NCBI RefSeq assembly: GCF_022811845.1
Contig: NZ_CP064266.1
Coordinates: 2,046,001 to 2,110,000, forward strand
Direction of reading: 5' to 3'
DNA from: Bacillus pseudomycoides
Lineage (GTDB): Bacteria > Bacillota > Bacilli > Bacillales > Bacillaceae_G
DNA: 64,000 nucleotides
The translations under genes and the position numbers were made by a program. Under the pieces are notes generated by a model. That model had not been told where the DNA came from. It was given only the letters and a program-made list of their open reading frames with translations, and ran no database searches. Shown here one piece after another: positions 53,524 through 61,699 of this stretch (within the stretch, counting starts at the first letter, position 1; every line of letters begins with the position of its first letter).

Positions 53524-55224
53524 ATGAAAAAGAAGAGTTTAGCATTTGTATTAGCAGCAGGAATGGCAGTTACAACATTTGGAGGGACAAGCTCTGCATT
53601 TGCAGATTCAAAGAATGTGCTCTCTACGAAGAAGTACAATGAAGCAGTGCAGTCACCCGAGTTTATCTCTGGCGATCTAACAGGAGCGACAGGAAAGAAA
53701 GCAGAATCTGTTGTGTTTGATTATTTAAATGCAGCAAAAGCAGATTATAAGCTAGGAGAAAAGAGCGCAGAGGATTCATTCAAAGTGAAACAAGTGAAAA
53801 AAGATTCTGTAACTGATACGACAGTGGTGCGTATGCAGCAAGTGTATGAAGGTACACCGGTATGGGGATCTACTCAACTAGCCCATGTTAGTAAAGATGG
53901 TTCATTGAAAGTGTTATCTGGAACAGTTGTACCTGATTTAGACAAAAAAGAAAAATTAAAGAATAAAAATAAGATTGAAGGTAAAAAGGCGATTGAAATT
54001 GCACAACAAGATTTAGGGTTTACTCCAAAATATGAGGTAGAGCCATCAGCTGATGTATATGTATATCAAAATGGCGAAGACACAACTTATGCATATGTGG
54101 TGAAATTAAACTTCTTAGAGCCAAAACCAGGAAACTATTATTATTTCATCGAAGCTGATAGCGGTAAAGTATTAAATAAATACAATACAATCGATCACGT
54201 AACAGGTGAAGATAAAGCGCCACTTAATAAAGAGGCTGTAAAGCAAGAGGGAAAAGCGATTGCAAAACCTGTAACAGGAACAAATAAAGTTGGAACAGGT
54301 AAAGGTGTACTAGGAGATACAAAATCTATTAATACAACATTATCTGGATCTTCTTATTACTTACAAGATAATACTCGTGGGGCAACAATTTTCACATATG
54401 ATGCGAAAAATCGTACTACGTTACCAGGAACGTTATGGGCAGATACGGATAATGTTTTCAACGCGAGCCTTGATGCAGCAGCAGTAGATGCTCATTATTA
54501 TGCGGGTGTCACATATGATTACTATAAAAATACGTTTAATCGAAACTCTATTAATGATGCAGGAGCGCCACTAAAGTCAACAGTTCACTATGGTAGAAGC
54601 TATAACAATGCTTTCTGGAATGGCTCACAAATGGTATATGGAGATGGTGATGGAGCAACATTTACGTCGTTATCAGGTGCATTAGATGTAATTGGGCATG
54701 AATTAACGCATGCTGTTACAGAGTATAGCTCGAATCTGATTTATCAAAATGAATCAGGTGCATTAAATGAAGCATTTTCCGATGTTTTTGGTACGTTAGT
54801 AGAGTACTATGATAATCGTAATCCGGACTGGGAAATTGGAGAGGATGTTTATACGCCTGGTAAATCAGGGGATGCATTACGCTCTATGAGTGATCCAACT
54901 AAATATGGTGATCCAGACCATTATTCTAAGCGTTATACAGGTACAAGTGATAATGGTGGTGTTCATACAAACAGCGGTATTATTAATAAAGCAGCGTATT
55001 TATTAGCAAATGGTGGCACGCATTATGGTGTAACAGTGAATCCTATCGGTAAAGATAAAGTAGGAGCAATCTATTACCGTGCAAATACACAATACTTTAC
55101 GGAATCTACTACATTTAGCCAAGCTCGTGCTGGCTTAGTACAAGCTGCAGCTGATTTATATGGCGCAAGTTCTGCTGAGGTTACAGCGGTGAAACAATCG
55201 TATGATGCGGTTGGTGTAAAATAA
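53524..55224 (+). CDS. nprA: Neutral metalloprotease (bacillolysin, M4 family)
   Basis: 566 residues: signal peptide (MKKKSLAFVLAAGMAVTTFGGTSSAFA), an FTP/PepSY propeptide (about 30-245), and the thermolysin-like mature enzyme (about 250-566). The zinc site is HELTH (His392, Glu393, His396) with the third ligand Glu in NESGALNEAFSD, and the substrate-binding His lies in NGGVHTNSGI. It is secreted and processed into an active neutral protease. Located behind nprR-nprX, it is the classic NprR target in this group. AGGGGGAAGG precedes the start. The 176-base region upstream carries the NprR-dependent promoter; I could not identify a certain box. Confidence 0.94.
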   Translation: MKKKSLAFVLAAGMAVTTFGGTSSAFADSKNVLSTKKYNEAVQSPEFISGDLTGATGKKAESVVFDYLNAAKADYKLGEKSAEDSFKVKQVKKDSVTDTTVVRMQQVYEGTPVWGSTQLAHVSKDGSLKVLSGTVVPDLDKKEKLKNKNKIEGKKAIEIAQQDLGFTPKYEVEPSADVYVYQNGEDTTYAYVVKLNFLEPKPGNYYYFIEADSGKVLNKYNTIDHVTGEDKAPLNKEAVKQEGKAIAKPVTGTNKVGTGKGVLGDTKSINTTLSGSSYYLQDNTRGATIFTYDAKNRTTLPGTLWADTDNVFNASLDAAAVDAHYYAGVTYDYYKNTFNRNSINDAGAPLKSTVHYGRSYNNAFWNGSQMVYGDGDGATFTSLSGALDVIGHELTHAVTEYSSNLIYQNESGALNEAFSDVFGTLVEYYDNRNPDWEIGEDVYTPGKSGDALRSMSDPTKYGDPDHYSKRYTGTSDNGGVHTNSGIINKAAYLLANGGTHYGVTVNPIGKDKVGAIYYRANTQYFTESTTFSQARAGLVQAAADLYGASSAEVTAVKQSYDAVGVK

Positions 55225-55242
55225 GAGTTCTTCATTATATAA

Positions 55243-55282
55243 AAAATAAAACAGGGAGCGAATGCTCCCTGTTTTATTTTTT
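55243..55282. terminator. Bidirectional terminator between nprA and the VTT gene
   Basis: AAAACAGGGAGC / GCTCCCTGTTTT stem with T-rich ends in both directions. Confidence 0.9.
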
Positions 55283-55822
55283 CTTCCACTTTCTCCATAG
55301 GTACAATAACCCGATACAACCTGCAATTGTTATAATCCACTTTGCTTCATTTGTTCCATTTATAACGTGATATGCCGAATACACTTCAATAAGTAACGCT
55401 GGGATTTTTCCTAGTGTACTGGCAATACTGAAAGAGAGTAGGGACATTTTTCCTAAAGCTGCGAATAAAGTAACAATACTTGATGGAATAAAGGGAATGA
55501 AGCGGAATGATAAAACGAGTAAAAAAGCTTCTTTTCCTTGAACATAAAGGAGCCGTTCGACCTTTGGGTAATGATTTATCTTGTTCTGTGCGAATTTCTG
55601 AAGACCTAATCGATAGAAATAAAAAGAAATAATGGCCCCTAATGCCTCACCTGCGATTGAAATGAGTGTTCCATCTGTTAAACCGAAAAGTTGTATGTTG
55701 ATTGCGGTTAGAAAAATACTTGGAATGAAACCAGCAAAGCTAATGATGATATTAAATAGAATACTAAGTGGAATTGCTAGCGCGTAATGTTCTATGAGTA
55801 CATCGTGAATCAGTTCTTGCAT
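55274..55822 (-). CDS. TVP38/TMEM64 (VTT-domain) membrane protein
   Basis: About 182 residues from ATG 55822 (MQELIHDVL), chosen because AAAGGA lies ten bases upstream; in-frame earlier codons are possible but poorly supported. A VTT/SNARE-associated (DedA-like) fold with about five helices: SFAGFIPSIFLTAINIQLFGLTDG, the Gly-rich re-entrant loop GEALGAIISFYFYRLG and LSFRFIPFIPSSIVTLFAALGKMS. Family members transport lipids or small molecules in the membrane; the substrate here is unknown. Confidence 0.82.
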   Translation of the reverse strand: MQELIHDVLIEHYALAIPLSILFNIIISFAGFIPSIFLTAINIQLFGLTDGTLISIAGEALGAIISFYFYRLGLQKFAQNKINHYPKVERLLYVQGKEAFLLVLSFRFIPFIPSSIVTLFAALGKMSLLSFSIASTLGKIPALLIEVYSAYHVINGTNEAKWIITIAGCIGLLYLWRKWKKK

Positions 55823-56043
55823 GTTGTTATAGTCCTTTGCCTTTTTTAGCATTACACCATATTTAATCAATATAGGCAAGCGTAGATTTTCCTTTAAAAT
55901 GAATGCCTTTACCTCATTATTTTAGAACAGTAACACGCTAACTTTAAAGTGCAGTGAAAATGAAGGTCTGTAAAAGCTCGATCTGTAGATGATAGAGGGG
56001 AAATATGGATTTAATTTCTACTTAGTGGATGAAATGCGTCATT

Positions 56044-56060
56044 ATACCCTTTGTGGGTAT
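56044..56060 (+). promoter_or_regulatory. CsoR/CstR-like palindrome
   Basis: ATACCC-N5-GGGTAT resembles operators of the CsoR/CstR repressors for copper or sulfur species (established for B. subtilis and S. aureus). No such regulator gene is nearby. The remaining gap 55823-56121 shows nothing else clear. Confidence 0.3.
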
Positions 56061-56121
56061 GTAGTATATTAAAAGAGGGGTATATTTTTCTTGTGGAAAT
56101 ATGATTAAATAAAGGTTTTTA

Positions 56122-56262
56122 TTGATAAAATTAAAAATACCCCTATTAATTAAAGGTTTATTGTATAGATTGTGGCTCTCATTTAGAGAAAATGGTTCTG
56201 TGTACGGGTTAAGAAAAGCGTTATCGGGTAGCTATACGAAAAAAATAAGAAGAAGCATGTAG
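56122..56262 (+). CDS. Cationic 46-residue small ORF
   Basis: TTG 56122 with AAAGG six bases ahead gives MIKLKIPLLIKGLLYRLWLS followed by FRENGSVYGLRKALSGSYTKKIRRSM. It carries eleven Lys/Arg and one Glu, with an amphipathic N-terminal half. A terminator hairpin (AGCATGTAG / CTACACGCT, about 56253-56290) begins at its stop, so it could be a separate transcript. It sits ahead of the toxin gene. It may be a real small peptide, the stub of an older gene, or chance; I cannot tell. Confidence 0.35.
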   Translation: MIKLKIPLLIKGLLYRLWLSFRENGSVYGLRKALSGSYTKKIRRSM

Positions 56263-56290
56263 AAATTTGGAATGCTACACGCTTTTTCTT
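56253..56290 (+). terminator. Terminator-like hairpin upstream of the toxin operon
   Basis: AAGCATGTAG / CTACACGCTT stem followed by TTTTTC. Confidence 0.7.
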
Positions 56291-56342
56291 ATCTAAAATT
56301 GACTTTTGATGAAGTTCCGATAATAATCATGAAAGAGGTGAT

Positions 56343-56864
56343 ATGATGAAACGATTATGGAGCATTTTCTTGAGCAGCTTACTTGCGATGATCCTTTTGT
56401 TAAGTGGTTGTACAGGACAAGAACAGAAAAAAGAAAGTCCGAAAGAAAGCAATTCAACATCAATAGAAAAAATTAGCGACAATATTTTAGACGAAATGGA
56501 AGGGCCACCGAAAAACGGTCATACGATAGAACGTCATGTTGGGAAAAAAGAAGAGGATTTGAAGAAGCGATTGCAGACAGATAAAGTATCAGCAGCAAGT
56601 ACATACTATGATAAAGAAACGGCAACCAAAGCTGTTAAAGATAGTTTAAAGCAACATGAACAGGAAATTGAGAAGTGGTTAAAGAATTCCAAAGAAAATC
56701 GTCTCGTATTAAATACGAAGCATTCATTTCCTGTTGGAAAAACAGTATTAAAGAAAGATATGAGTGTGAAAGATAAGCTTATGAATACAGTCACTGTCTT
56801 AGCACGAGATAAGTCAGGAACATTAGGATTTAAAATCATTACTTCCTATCCATCTGATAAATAA
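56343..56864 (+). CDS. Lipoprotein with CdiA-type RNase A-like toxin domain
   Basis: 173 residues. A lipoprotein signal with lipobox LSGC (Cys23) and a short Lys/Glu linker (about 25-55) precede a domain (about 56-170) with the pattern of bacterial CdiA-CT RNase A toxins: GHTIERHVGKKEEDLKKRL, SAASTYYDKETATKAVKD, the WL motif (EIEKWLKN), FPVGKTVLK and the closing IITSYPSDK. Compared with the Yersinia kristensenii CDI RNase A (His, Arg eleven residues later, and a C-terminal Thr-x-Tyr), this protein has His65, Arg76 (exactly eleven later) and Thr167/Tyr169, so the expected active site is intact. It would be tethered outside the membrane rather than borne on a CdiA filament. The immunity gene follows 15 bases later. 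ATG 56343 follows GAAAGAGGTG. Confidence 0.8.
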   Translation: MMKRLWSIFLSSLLAMILLLSGCTGQEQKKESPKESNSTSIEKISDNILDEMEGPPKNGHTIERHVGKKEEDLKKRLQTDKVSAASTYYDKETATKAVKDSLKQHEQEIEKWLKNSKENRLVLNTKHSFPVGKTVLKKDMSVKDKLMNTVTVLARDKSGTLGFKIITSYPSDK

Positions 56865-56879
56865 GAAAGGGAGAGTAAC

Positions 56880-57152
56880 ATGTATCCGACATTTCAATAT
56901 TTCCTAAAAGCATATTGTACGTTAAGTGTACATGAGGAAGAGATTATAGATGTAATGACGGAGTTTTTAGAGCAAGAGGATCAAGAAACGATTGCGAAAT
57001 TACAACATGAGTTATTACATATACAAAAGGAAAACTCTTGGGAAGACGGTTGTTTATTGGCAGCTAAACAAGGAAATCGTATATGGTCATTAGAAGAGAC
57101 GAAAGAACATATACAGACATTTGTACATTTATTACAAAACAAAAAGGCGTGA
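56880..57152 (+). CDS. Probable immunity protein for the RNase A-like toxin (CdiI-like)
   Basis: 90 residues, acidic, no signal peptide, mostly helical: FQYFLKAYCTLSVHEEEIIDVMTEFLEQEDQETIAKLQHELLHI, later WSLEETKEHIQTFVHLLQ. Its length and helical acidic pattern (an aromatic start YFLKAY, then regularly spaced Leu) resemble the contact-dependent inhibition immunity family CdiI_2. It starts 15 bases after the toxin gene with AAGAAAGGGAG ahead, and a terminator follows its stop, so the two form a bicistron. It should bind the toxin in the cytosol to protect the producer. The assignment rests largely on position and pattern. Confidence 0.7.
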   Translation: MYPTFQYFLKAYCTLSVHEEEIIDVMTEFLEQEDQETIAKLQHELLHIQKENSWEDGCLLAAKQGNRIWSLEETKEHIQTFVHLLQNKKA

Positions 57153-57172
57153 ATTATCACGCCTTTTTGTAT
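57135..57172. terminator. Bidirectional terminator
   Basis: AAAAAGGCGTGA / TCACGCCTTTTT between converging immunity and VanW-like genes. Confidence 0.9.
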
Positions 57173-58410
57173 ACACTTTTTGAAATTTGGCCATTTGATA
57201 TAACTTGACCGTTTTGTGTTACCTTTTTATAAGTGACAGCAGTAATTTTATTTTCTGTATTACTAATGACTTTTGATGAAACTTCTACATCCTTGCCAGT
57301 AGGTGTGCCGAAAATACGTGTAGTTATGCTACTACCATTAGAAAATGCTTGAATATAAATATGTTTTCCAGTATTATTTTTGAATTTTAAATCTGGACCG
57401 TAATCGGCTACAGCCGCATCTTGACCAAGTGGTAAGTAGTTAACAGGCATAGAATGGTTACTACGAGCAACAACTCCTAAGTCAGCACGTAATGCTGCTC
57501 CGTATAGAGTACTACTAACTTGGCAAACGCCACCCCCAGCACTCTGGATCACTTTACCTTGTGAAAATACAGCAGCAGATTTATAGCCATGGGCTGCATC
57601 AGTAATACCAACGCGTCCATTGAAACTAAATGTTTCATCGGGTGCTACGATTGCACCACTTAAAGTAGTTGCCGACTTATTTACATTAAAGGATTGGTTC
57701 CCATTTCGACCAGCCATAGGAGTAGAATATTCAGCAATCACCTCTGTAATTCCCATGTTTTGAACATCTTTTGTAGAGCGTTCGGGATTTATAGAGGAAA
57801 TTGGAATTTGAATGTTTTGTGTACCGGTAGTAATGGCTTTCATCGTTAAGTCTTTTAATTTTTCTTTATCAACTTTCTCTCCATTTTGACTTTCACTAAT
57901 ACTTACTGTGGTTCCTGAAATATTTAATTCTGCATTTACAGGATCCTTTAAAGTTTCGTTGTATTTTTCTTTCATAAAAGCTTCATAAGCTGTTGTATTC
58001 AAGTGGGGTGTTAATTTATATTCACGTTTTAGCTCGCCGTTTTCAGCTTGGTTACGTATTTTATAGCGATCAATAATGTTTCCTTTTTGTTCTTTAAAGA
58101 TTTTTTCTACAATATCGTTTTCTTTATATTCAATGCCAAGATCTTTCCACGTATAAGTTTGTGTATTACCCTGGAATACATAGTTAAGGGATTTTTTATT
58201 CGAGTCATCAATTTTTTGTTGAATAATTTTTTGAACTTCCTTTTTACTTTTACCATCAAGAGAAGTACCTTCAAATGTAGTATGTGGCAATACATTTGTA
58301 TCGAGCTGTTTATTTAGTTTAGAAATGTATTGATAACCACCAATCCCACCTGCACATAGTAATATTCCCCCAGTGACAGCAGAACCGATAAGTAAGTTAC
58401 GTAGCTTCAT
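57157..58410 (-). CDS. VanW-family cell-wall protein (YoaR-like)
   Basis: 417 residues with an N-terminal membrane anchor (LLIGSAVTGGILLCAGGIGGYQ, about 6-28), a PG-binding-4 type domain (about 85-200) and a VanW domain (about 225-345) with TLSGAIVAPDETFSFNGRVG, SAGGGVCQVSSTLYGAALRADL and RSNHSMPVNYLPLGQDAAVADYGPDLKF. VanW proteins occur near vancomycin-resistance genes and in Gram-positive envelopes; function is not established. GGGGGGAAG precedes the start. The next gene in this direction, an LCP enzyme, also acts at the cell wall. Confidence 0.88.
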   Translation of the reverse strand: MKLRNLLIGSAVTGGILLCAGGIGGYQYISKLNKQLDTNVLPHTTFEGTSLDGKSKKEVQKIIQQKIDDSNKKSLNYVFQGNTQTYTWKDLGIEYKENDIVEKIFKEQKGNIIDRYKIRNQAENGELKREYKLTPHLNTTAYEAFMKEKYNETLKDPVNAELNISGTTVSISESQNGEKVDKEKLKDLTMKAITTGTQNIQIPISSINPERSTKDVQNMGITEVIAEYSTPMAGRNGNQSFNVNKSATTLSGAIVAPDETFSFNGRVGITDAAHGYKSAAVFSQGKVIQSAGGGVCQVSSTLYGAALRADLGVVARSNHSMPVNYLPLGQDAAVADYGPDLKFKNNTGKHIYIQAFSNGSSITTRIFGTPTGKDVEVSSKVISNTENKITAVTYKKVTQNGQVISNGQISKSVYKKA

Positions 58411-58620
58411 TTACTTCCCCCCAAAAAAAATTAATATATAAGGTCATATGTATTTATTTTCTTATGTATGCATGATAGCAATAGTATTATGATATGTACT
58501 AGTATACTATTATTTTGTTCATCGGTGTAATGTTTTTATAAAAAATGTTACAGTTCTGTAATAATTGTCTCTTTTCGTCATTATTTTTGTAAAAAATGAA
58601 AGAATTTTGTTGAAAATTAT

Positions 58621-58665
58621 AATAAAAAGGCTGCTCGGAAAATCCTAGCAGCCTTTTTATTATAA
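58621..58665 (-). terminator. Terminator after the LCP gene
   Basis: AAAAAGGCTGCT / AGCAGCCTTTTT; serves the minus-strand LCP gene. Confidence 0.88.
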
Positions 58666-59673
58666 TTTTTTATGCTCAGTTTTATTCGTAACACCGAGAT
58701 GTTCTCTTAATGTCTGAGATATGTCTTGTACACTCTTTTCATCAGGAATGTAGTAGTAGATGCCACCGATATACTTATCGGTACCTTTTACTTGAAGTTT
58801 ATCCATCTTTAAGTCGGATCCCATTGTGTTCTTCGTAATTGTCATCATGTCATCAAATGTTAAGTTTGTTTTTAAATCATGCTCAACAGCATCTAATAAG
58901 CTACCAATTTTATTAATAGAATTTATGGATAACGCTTTTTGAGCAATTGCTTCTAAAACAAGCTGTTGACGCTGACCGCGCATATAATCGCTATCGATGT
59001 GGCGAGTTCTTGCTAAAGCAAGTGCTTCTTCACCATTTAAATGCTGACGCCCTTTTTTTAGATGGATTGCGCCTGCTTCATCTTTACTATTTTGCTCTGT
59101 AAATTCAACAGGAACGTCTACATCGATGCCACCAAGAGAATCGACAATTTTTATAAAGGATTTAAAGTTAAATTTTACATAGTAGTCAACAGGAACATTT
59201 AAAAAGTTCTCAACTGTATCAATTGTACTATCCACGCCTCCAAATACATGGGCGTGTGTAATTTTATCTTGTTTATCACGTGATTTAATATAAACACGTG
59301 AGTCGCGTGGTATGCTAACAAGCTTTACTGATTTATCATTTTTATTGATTGTGGCAAGTAATAATGCATCTGTACGTGTTGCTTTACCATAAGATTTTTC
59401 GCGAAGATCACTTTCGTCCACGCCCATAATAAGGACAGAAACATTATCGGTCATCGGCTTAACAGCTTTTTCTCTTTTATCGGATTTATCGCCTCTATCT
59501 AGTTTAGAATAGGCATTATTTATAACTGATTTTGCTTTACTGTATATGTGAAAAGAATAGCTTCCACCTCCAATTGTTACAAGGAGCAGTGGAATAAGGA
59601 TAAACCATAGTAGGCGTCTTTTCTTAAATCGCCTCTTTAAGGTTCTGTTCTTGTTTTCTACATCTGAGTTCAT
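58660..59673 (-). CDS. LytR-CpsA-Psr (LCP) family wall glycopolymer ligase
   Basis: 337 residues with a short cytoplasmic N-terminus, one membrane helix (about 21-43) and an extracellular LCP domain: SVLIMGVDESDLREKSYGKATRTDALLL, KLVSIPRDSRVYI, LGGIDVDVP and GEEALALARTRHIDSDYMRGQRQQLVL. These hold the conserved Arg/Asp residues that bind polyprenyl-pyrophosphate. LCP enzymes attach teichoic acids or other polymers to peptidoglycan (TagTUV in B. subtilis). AAGGAGAAC precedes ATG 59673. Confidence 0.93.
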   Translation of the reverse strand: MNSDVENKNRTLKRRFKKRRLLWFILIPLLLVTIGGGSYSFHIYSKAKSVINNAYSKLDRGDKSDKREKAVKPMTDNVSVLIMGVDESDLREKSYGKATRTDALLLATINKNDKSVKLVSIPRDSRVYIKSRDKQDKITHAHVFGGVDSTIDTVENFLNVPVDYYVKFNFKSFIKIVDSLGGIDVDVPVEFTEQNSKDEAGAIHLKKGRQHLNGEEALALARTRHIDSDYMRGQRQQLVLEAIAQKALSINSINKIGSLLDAVEHDLKTNLTFDDMMTITKNTMGSDLKMDKLQVKGTDKYIGGIYYYIPDEKSVQDISQTLREHLGVTNKTEHKKL

Positions 59674-59866
59674 TATTTAGTTCTCCTTTAAATCATTCAA
59701 TTTGTATATTGCCCTATAATGTGTAAATAAGACACATAAGAGGTATTGTACGCTAAATAGATATTGTTGTACATGTATAAAAAATAGATGTCTCGATTAT
59801 TTATGAGACATCTATTCGTATTGTATACAAAAAGGATGAATAAGAAAAGGATTAAATTTTACCTTC

Positions 59867-61045
59867 TTATAGCATAATGCTTACGATAATTGAGGATAAA
59901 ATGCTGACGAGTGTTGCGCCGTATAAAAGTTTTAAACCGAAGCGAGCAACGACGTTTCCTTGTTCTTCATTTAATCCCTTAACGGCACCAGAAATAATTC
60001 CGATAGAAGAGAAATTAGCAAAGGATACAAGAAAAACTGAAATAATACCTACTGTACGAGGGGAGAGGCTATTTGCAAGCTTGCTGAGATCCATCATGGC
60101 TACAAATTCATTCGTTACAAGCTTGGTAGCCATAATACTTCCTGCGGTGACAATTTCTTTACTTGGCACACCGATAACAAAAGCGATAGGGGAGAAAACA
60201 TAACCAAGTAACTGCTGAAATGTAATTCCAAAAATAAGATGAAATAAATCATTAATACAGCTAATTAAGGCAACAAACCCAATCAACATGGCACCGACAA
60301 CAATAGCAACGCGAAATCCATCTAGAATGTATTCTCCAAGCATTTCAAAAAAGGTTTGTTTTTCGCCTTTAATTTCTAAAATATCTTCTTCTTCTTTCAC
60401 TTCATAAGGATTAATAATGAGTACGATAATAAAACCACTAAATAAATTTAAGACGAGAGCGGTTACTACATATTTGGGCTCAATCATTGTCATATAAGCA
60501 CCGACAATTGACATGGATACAGTTGACATAGCAGAAGCACAAAGTGTATACAAGCGATGTTTTGGAATTTGGGCAAGCTGTTTTTTTACGGTAATGAATA
60601 CTTCTGATTGGCCTACAATGGCAGAGGCGACAGCGTTATAAGATTCTAATTTGCCAAGTCCGTTGATTTTGCTGAGAAAAAAACCAATCCAACGAATACA
60701 AAATGGGAGTATTTTGAAGTGCTGTAAGATACCAATTAAGACGGAAATGAAGACAATTGGTAAAAGTACATTAATGAAAAACGGGATTGCTCCCTCGTTT
60801 GTAATCCCACCAAATACAAAGTTAACTCCAGATGCAGCGTAGTCTAATAATTTCGTAAATAAATTAGAAATCATGGTTACGAGTACGAGACCAATTTCCG
60901 TATTTAATAGTAAATAGGTTAAAATTAACTGTATAATAAGCATAATGAAAATCGGTTTGAATTTGATATGCTTTTTATTGTTACTTGCAATGAAGGCAAG
61001 AAAGAAAACAACAGCAAGACCGAGAAAAAAAGTAATAAATTTCAT
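59867..61045 (-). CDS. nupC: NupC-type concentrative nucleoside transporter
   Basis: 392 residues, CNT family, proton- or sodium-coupled nucleoside uptake. Features are eight or more membrane helices with GGITNEGAIPFFINVLLPIVFISVLIGIL, the substrate-binding loop ESYNAVASAIVGQSEVFITVK, AYMTMIEPKYVVTALVLNLFSG and GVPSKEIVTAGSIMATKLVTNEF. AGGAGGC precedes ATG 61045. It is one of several CNT copies expected in this group. Hairpin ATAGATGTCTC / GAGACATCTAT (about 59785-59820) may end its transcript. Confidence 0.9.
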   Translation of the reverse strand: MKFITFFLGLAVVFFLAFIASNNKKHIKFKPIFIMLIIQLILTYLLLNTEIGLVLVTMISNLFTKLLDYAASGVNFVFGGITNEGAIPFFINVLLPIVFISVLIGILQHFKILPFCIRWIGFFLSKINGLGKLESYNAVASAIVGQSEVFITVKKQLAQIPKHRLYTLCASAMSTVSMSIVGAYMTMIEPKYVVTALVLNLFSGFIIVLIINPYEVKEEEDILEIKGEKQTFFEMLGEYILDGFRVAIVVGAMLIGFVALISCINDLFHLIFGITFQQLLGYVFSPIAFVIGVPSKEIVTAGSIMATKLVTNEFVAMMDLSKLANSLSPRTVGIISVFLVSFANFSSIGIISGAVKGLNEEQGNVVARFGLKLLYGATLVSILSSIIVSIML

Positions 61046-61136
61046 AATAAGCCTCCTTATGAGATGTTCTGTTACATAGGTTTTTCATTTTAAGGGAGAA
61101 TATGCATGATTGGTAAAGAGAGGAATGAAGTAGAAC

Positions 61137-61523
61137 GTGAATGTATCTAAAGTACATCATATTGCAATTATTTGTTCTGACTATGATATATCTAAAAAAT
61201 TTTATACTGATATATTAGGGTTTAATGTATTGGATGAAATTTACAGAGAAGAAAGGAATTCCTATAAATTAGATTTATGTGTAGGAGGCCAATATCAAAT
61301 TGAGTTATTTTCATTTCCAAATCCACCAAAGCGCCAAAGTTTTCCAGAAGCAGCGGGTCTTAGACATTTAGCATTTGCAGTTACGGATATACAAGAAGCA
61401 GTTCGGCATTTAAATCAACGCGGGGTAGATACGGAACCAATACGTGTTGATGAAATAACAGGAAGACGATTTGTATTTTTCCAAGATCCGGATTGTTTAC
61501 CGTTAGAATTATATGAGGATTGA
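61137..61523 (+). CDS. VOC-family protein, glyoxalase-like
   Basis: 128 residues from GTG 61137 (GAGGAATG upstream), a single vicinal-oxygen-chelate domain: VHHIAIICSDYDISKKFYTDILGF, LRHLAFAVTDIQEAVRHL and FVFFQDPDCLPLELYE. It carries the metal-binding His of VHHIA, Glu of YQIELFS, His of LRHLAF and Glu of LELYED. The closest type is the YaeR/lactoylglutathione-lyase-like group; its substrate is not known. Confidence 0.85.
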   Translation: MNVSKVHHIAIICSDYDISKKFYTDILGFNVLDEIYREERNSYKLDLCVGGQYQIELFSFPNPPKRQSFPEAAGLRHLAFAVTDIQEAVRHLNQRGVDTEPIRVDEITGRRFVFFQDPDCLPLELYED

Positions 61524-61643
61524 AAATTGGGGAATTTTATATAGGTTTGCTTTTGGACGAATGAAGAAAATAAGAACAAAGTGAAACTTCCATTCGTTTT
61601 CCATTCAATCAGCTACTTTGATGGAGAGAAAACTTCTTTTAAA

Positions 61644-61699
61644 AAGGAGGTGTAACTTTAGCTAAGAAAAAGCTAAAGGTGTTCTTTGGAAATTACTAA
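61644..61699 (+). promoter_or_regulatory. Strong ribosome site without a normal start, ahead of the CNNM-type gene
   Basis: AAAAAGGAGGTG (61641-61652) is an excellent Shine-Dalgarno, but the codon at the right distance (61658) is TTA. It opens 13 codons (AKKKLKVFFGNY after the first) ending at TAA 61697-61699, overlapping the TTG 61686 start of the transporter gene in another frame. The stretch also has the hairpin CTTTAGCT / AGCTAAAG. It could be a mutated leader peptide once coupled to the downstream gene; low certainty. Confidence 0.3.
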
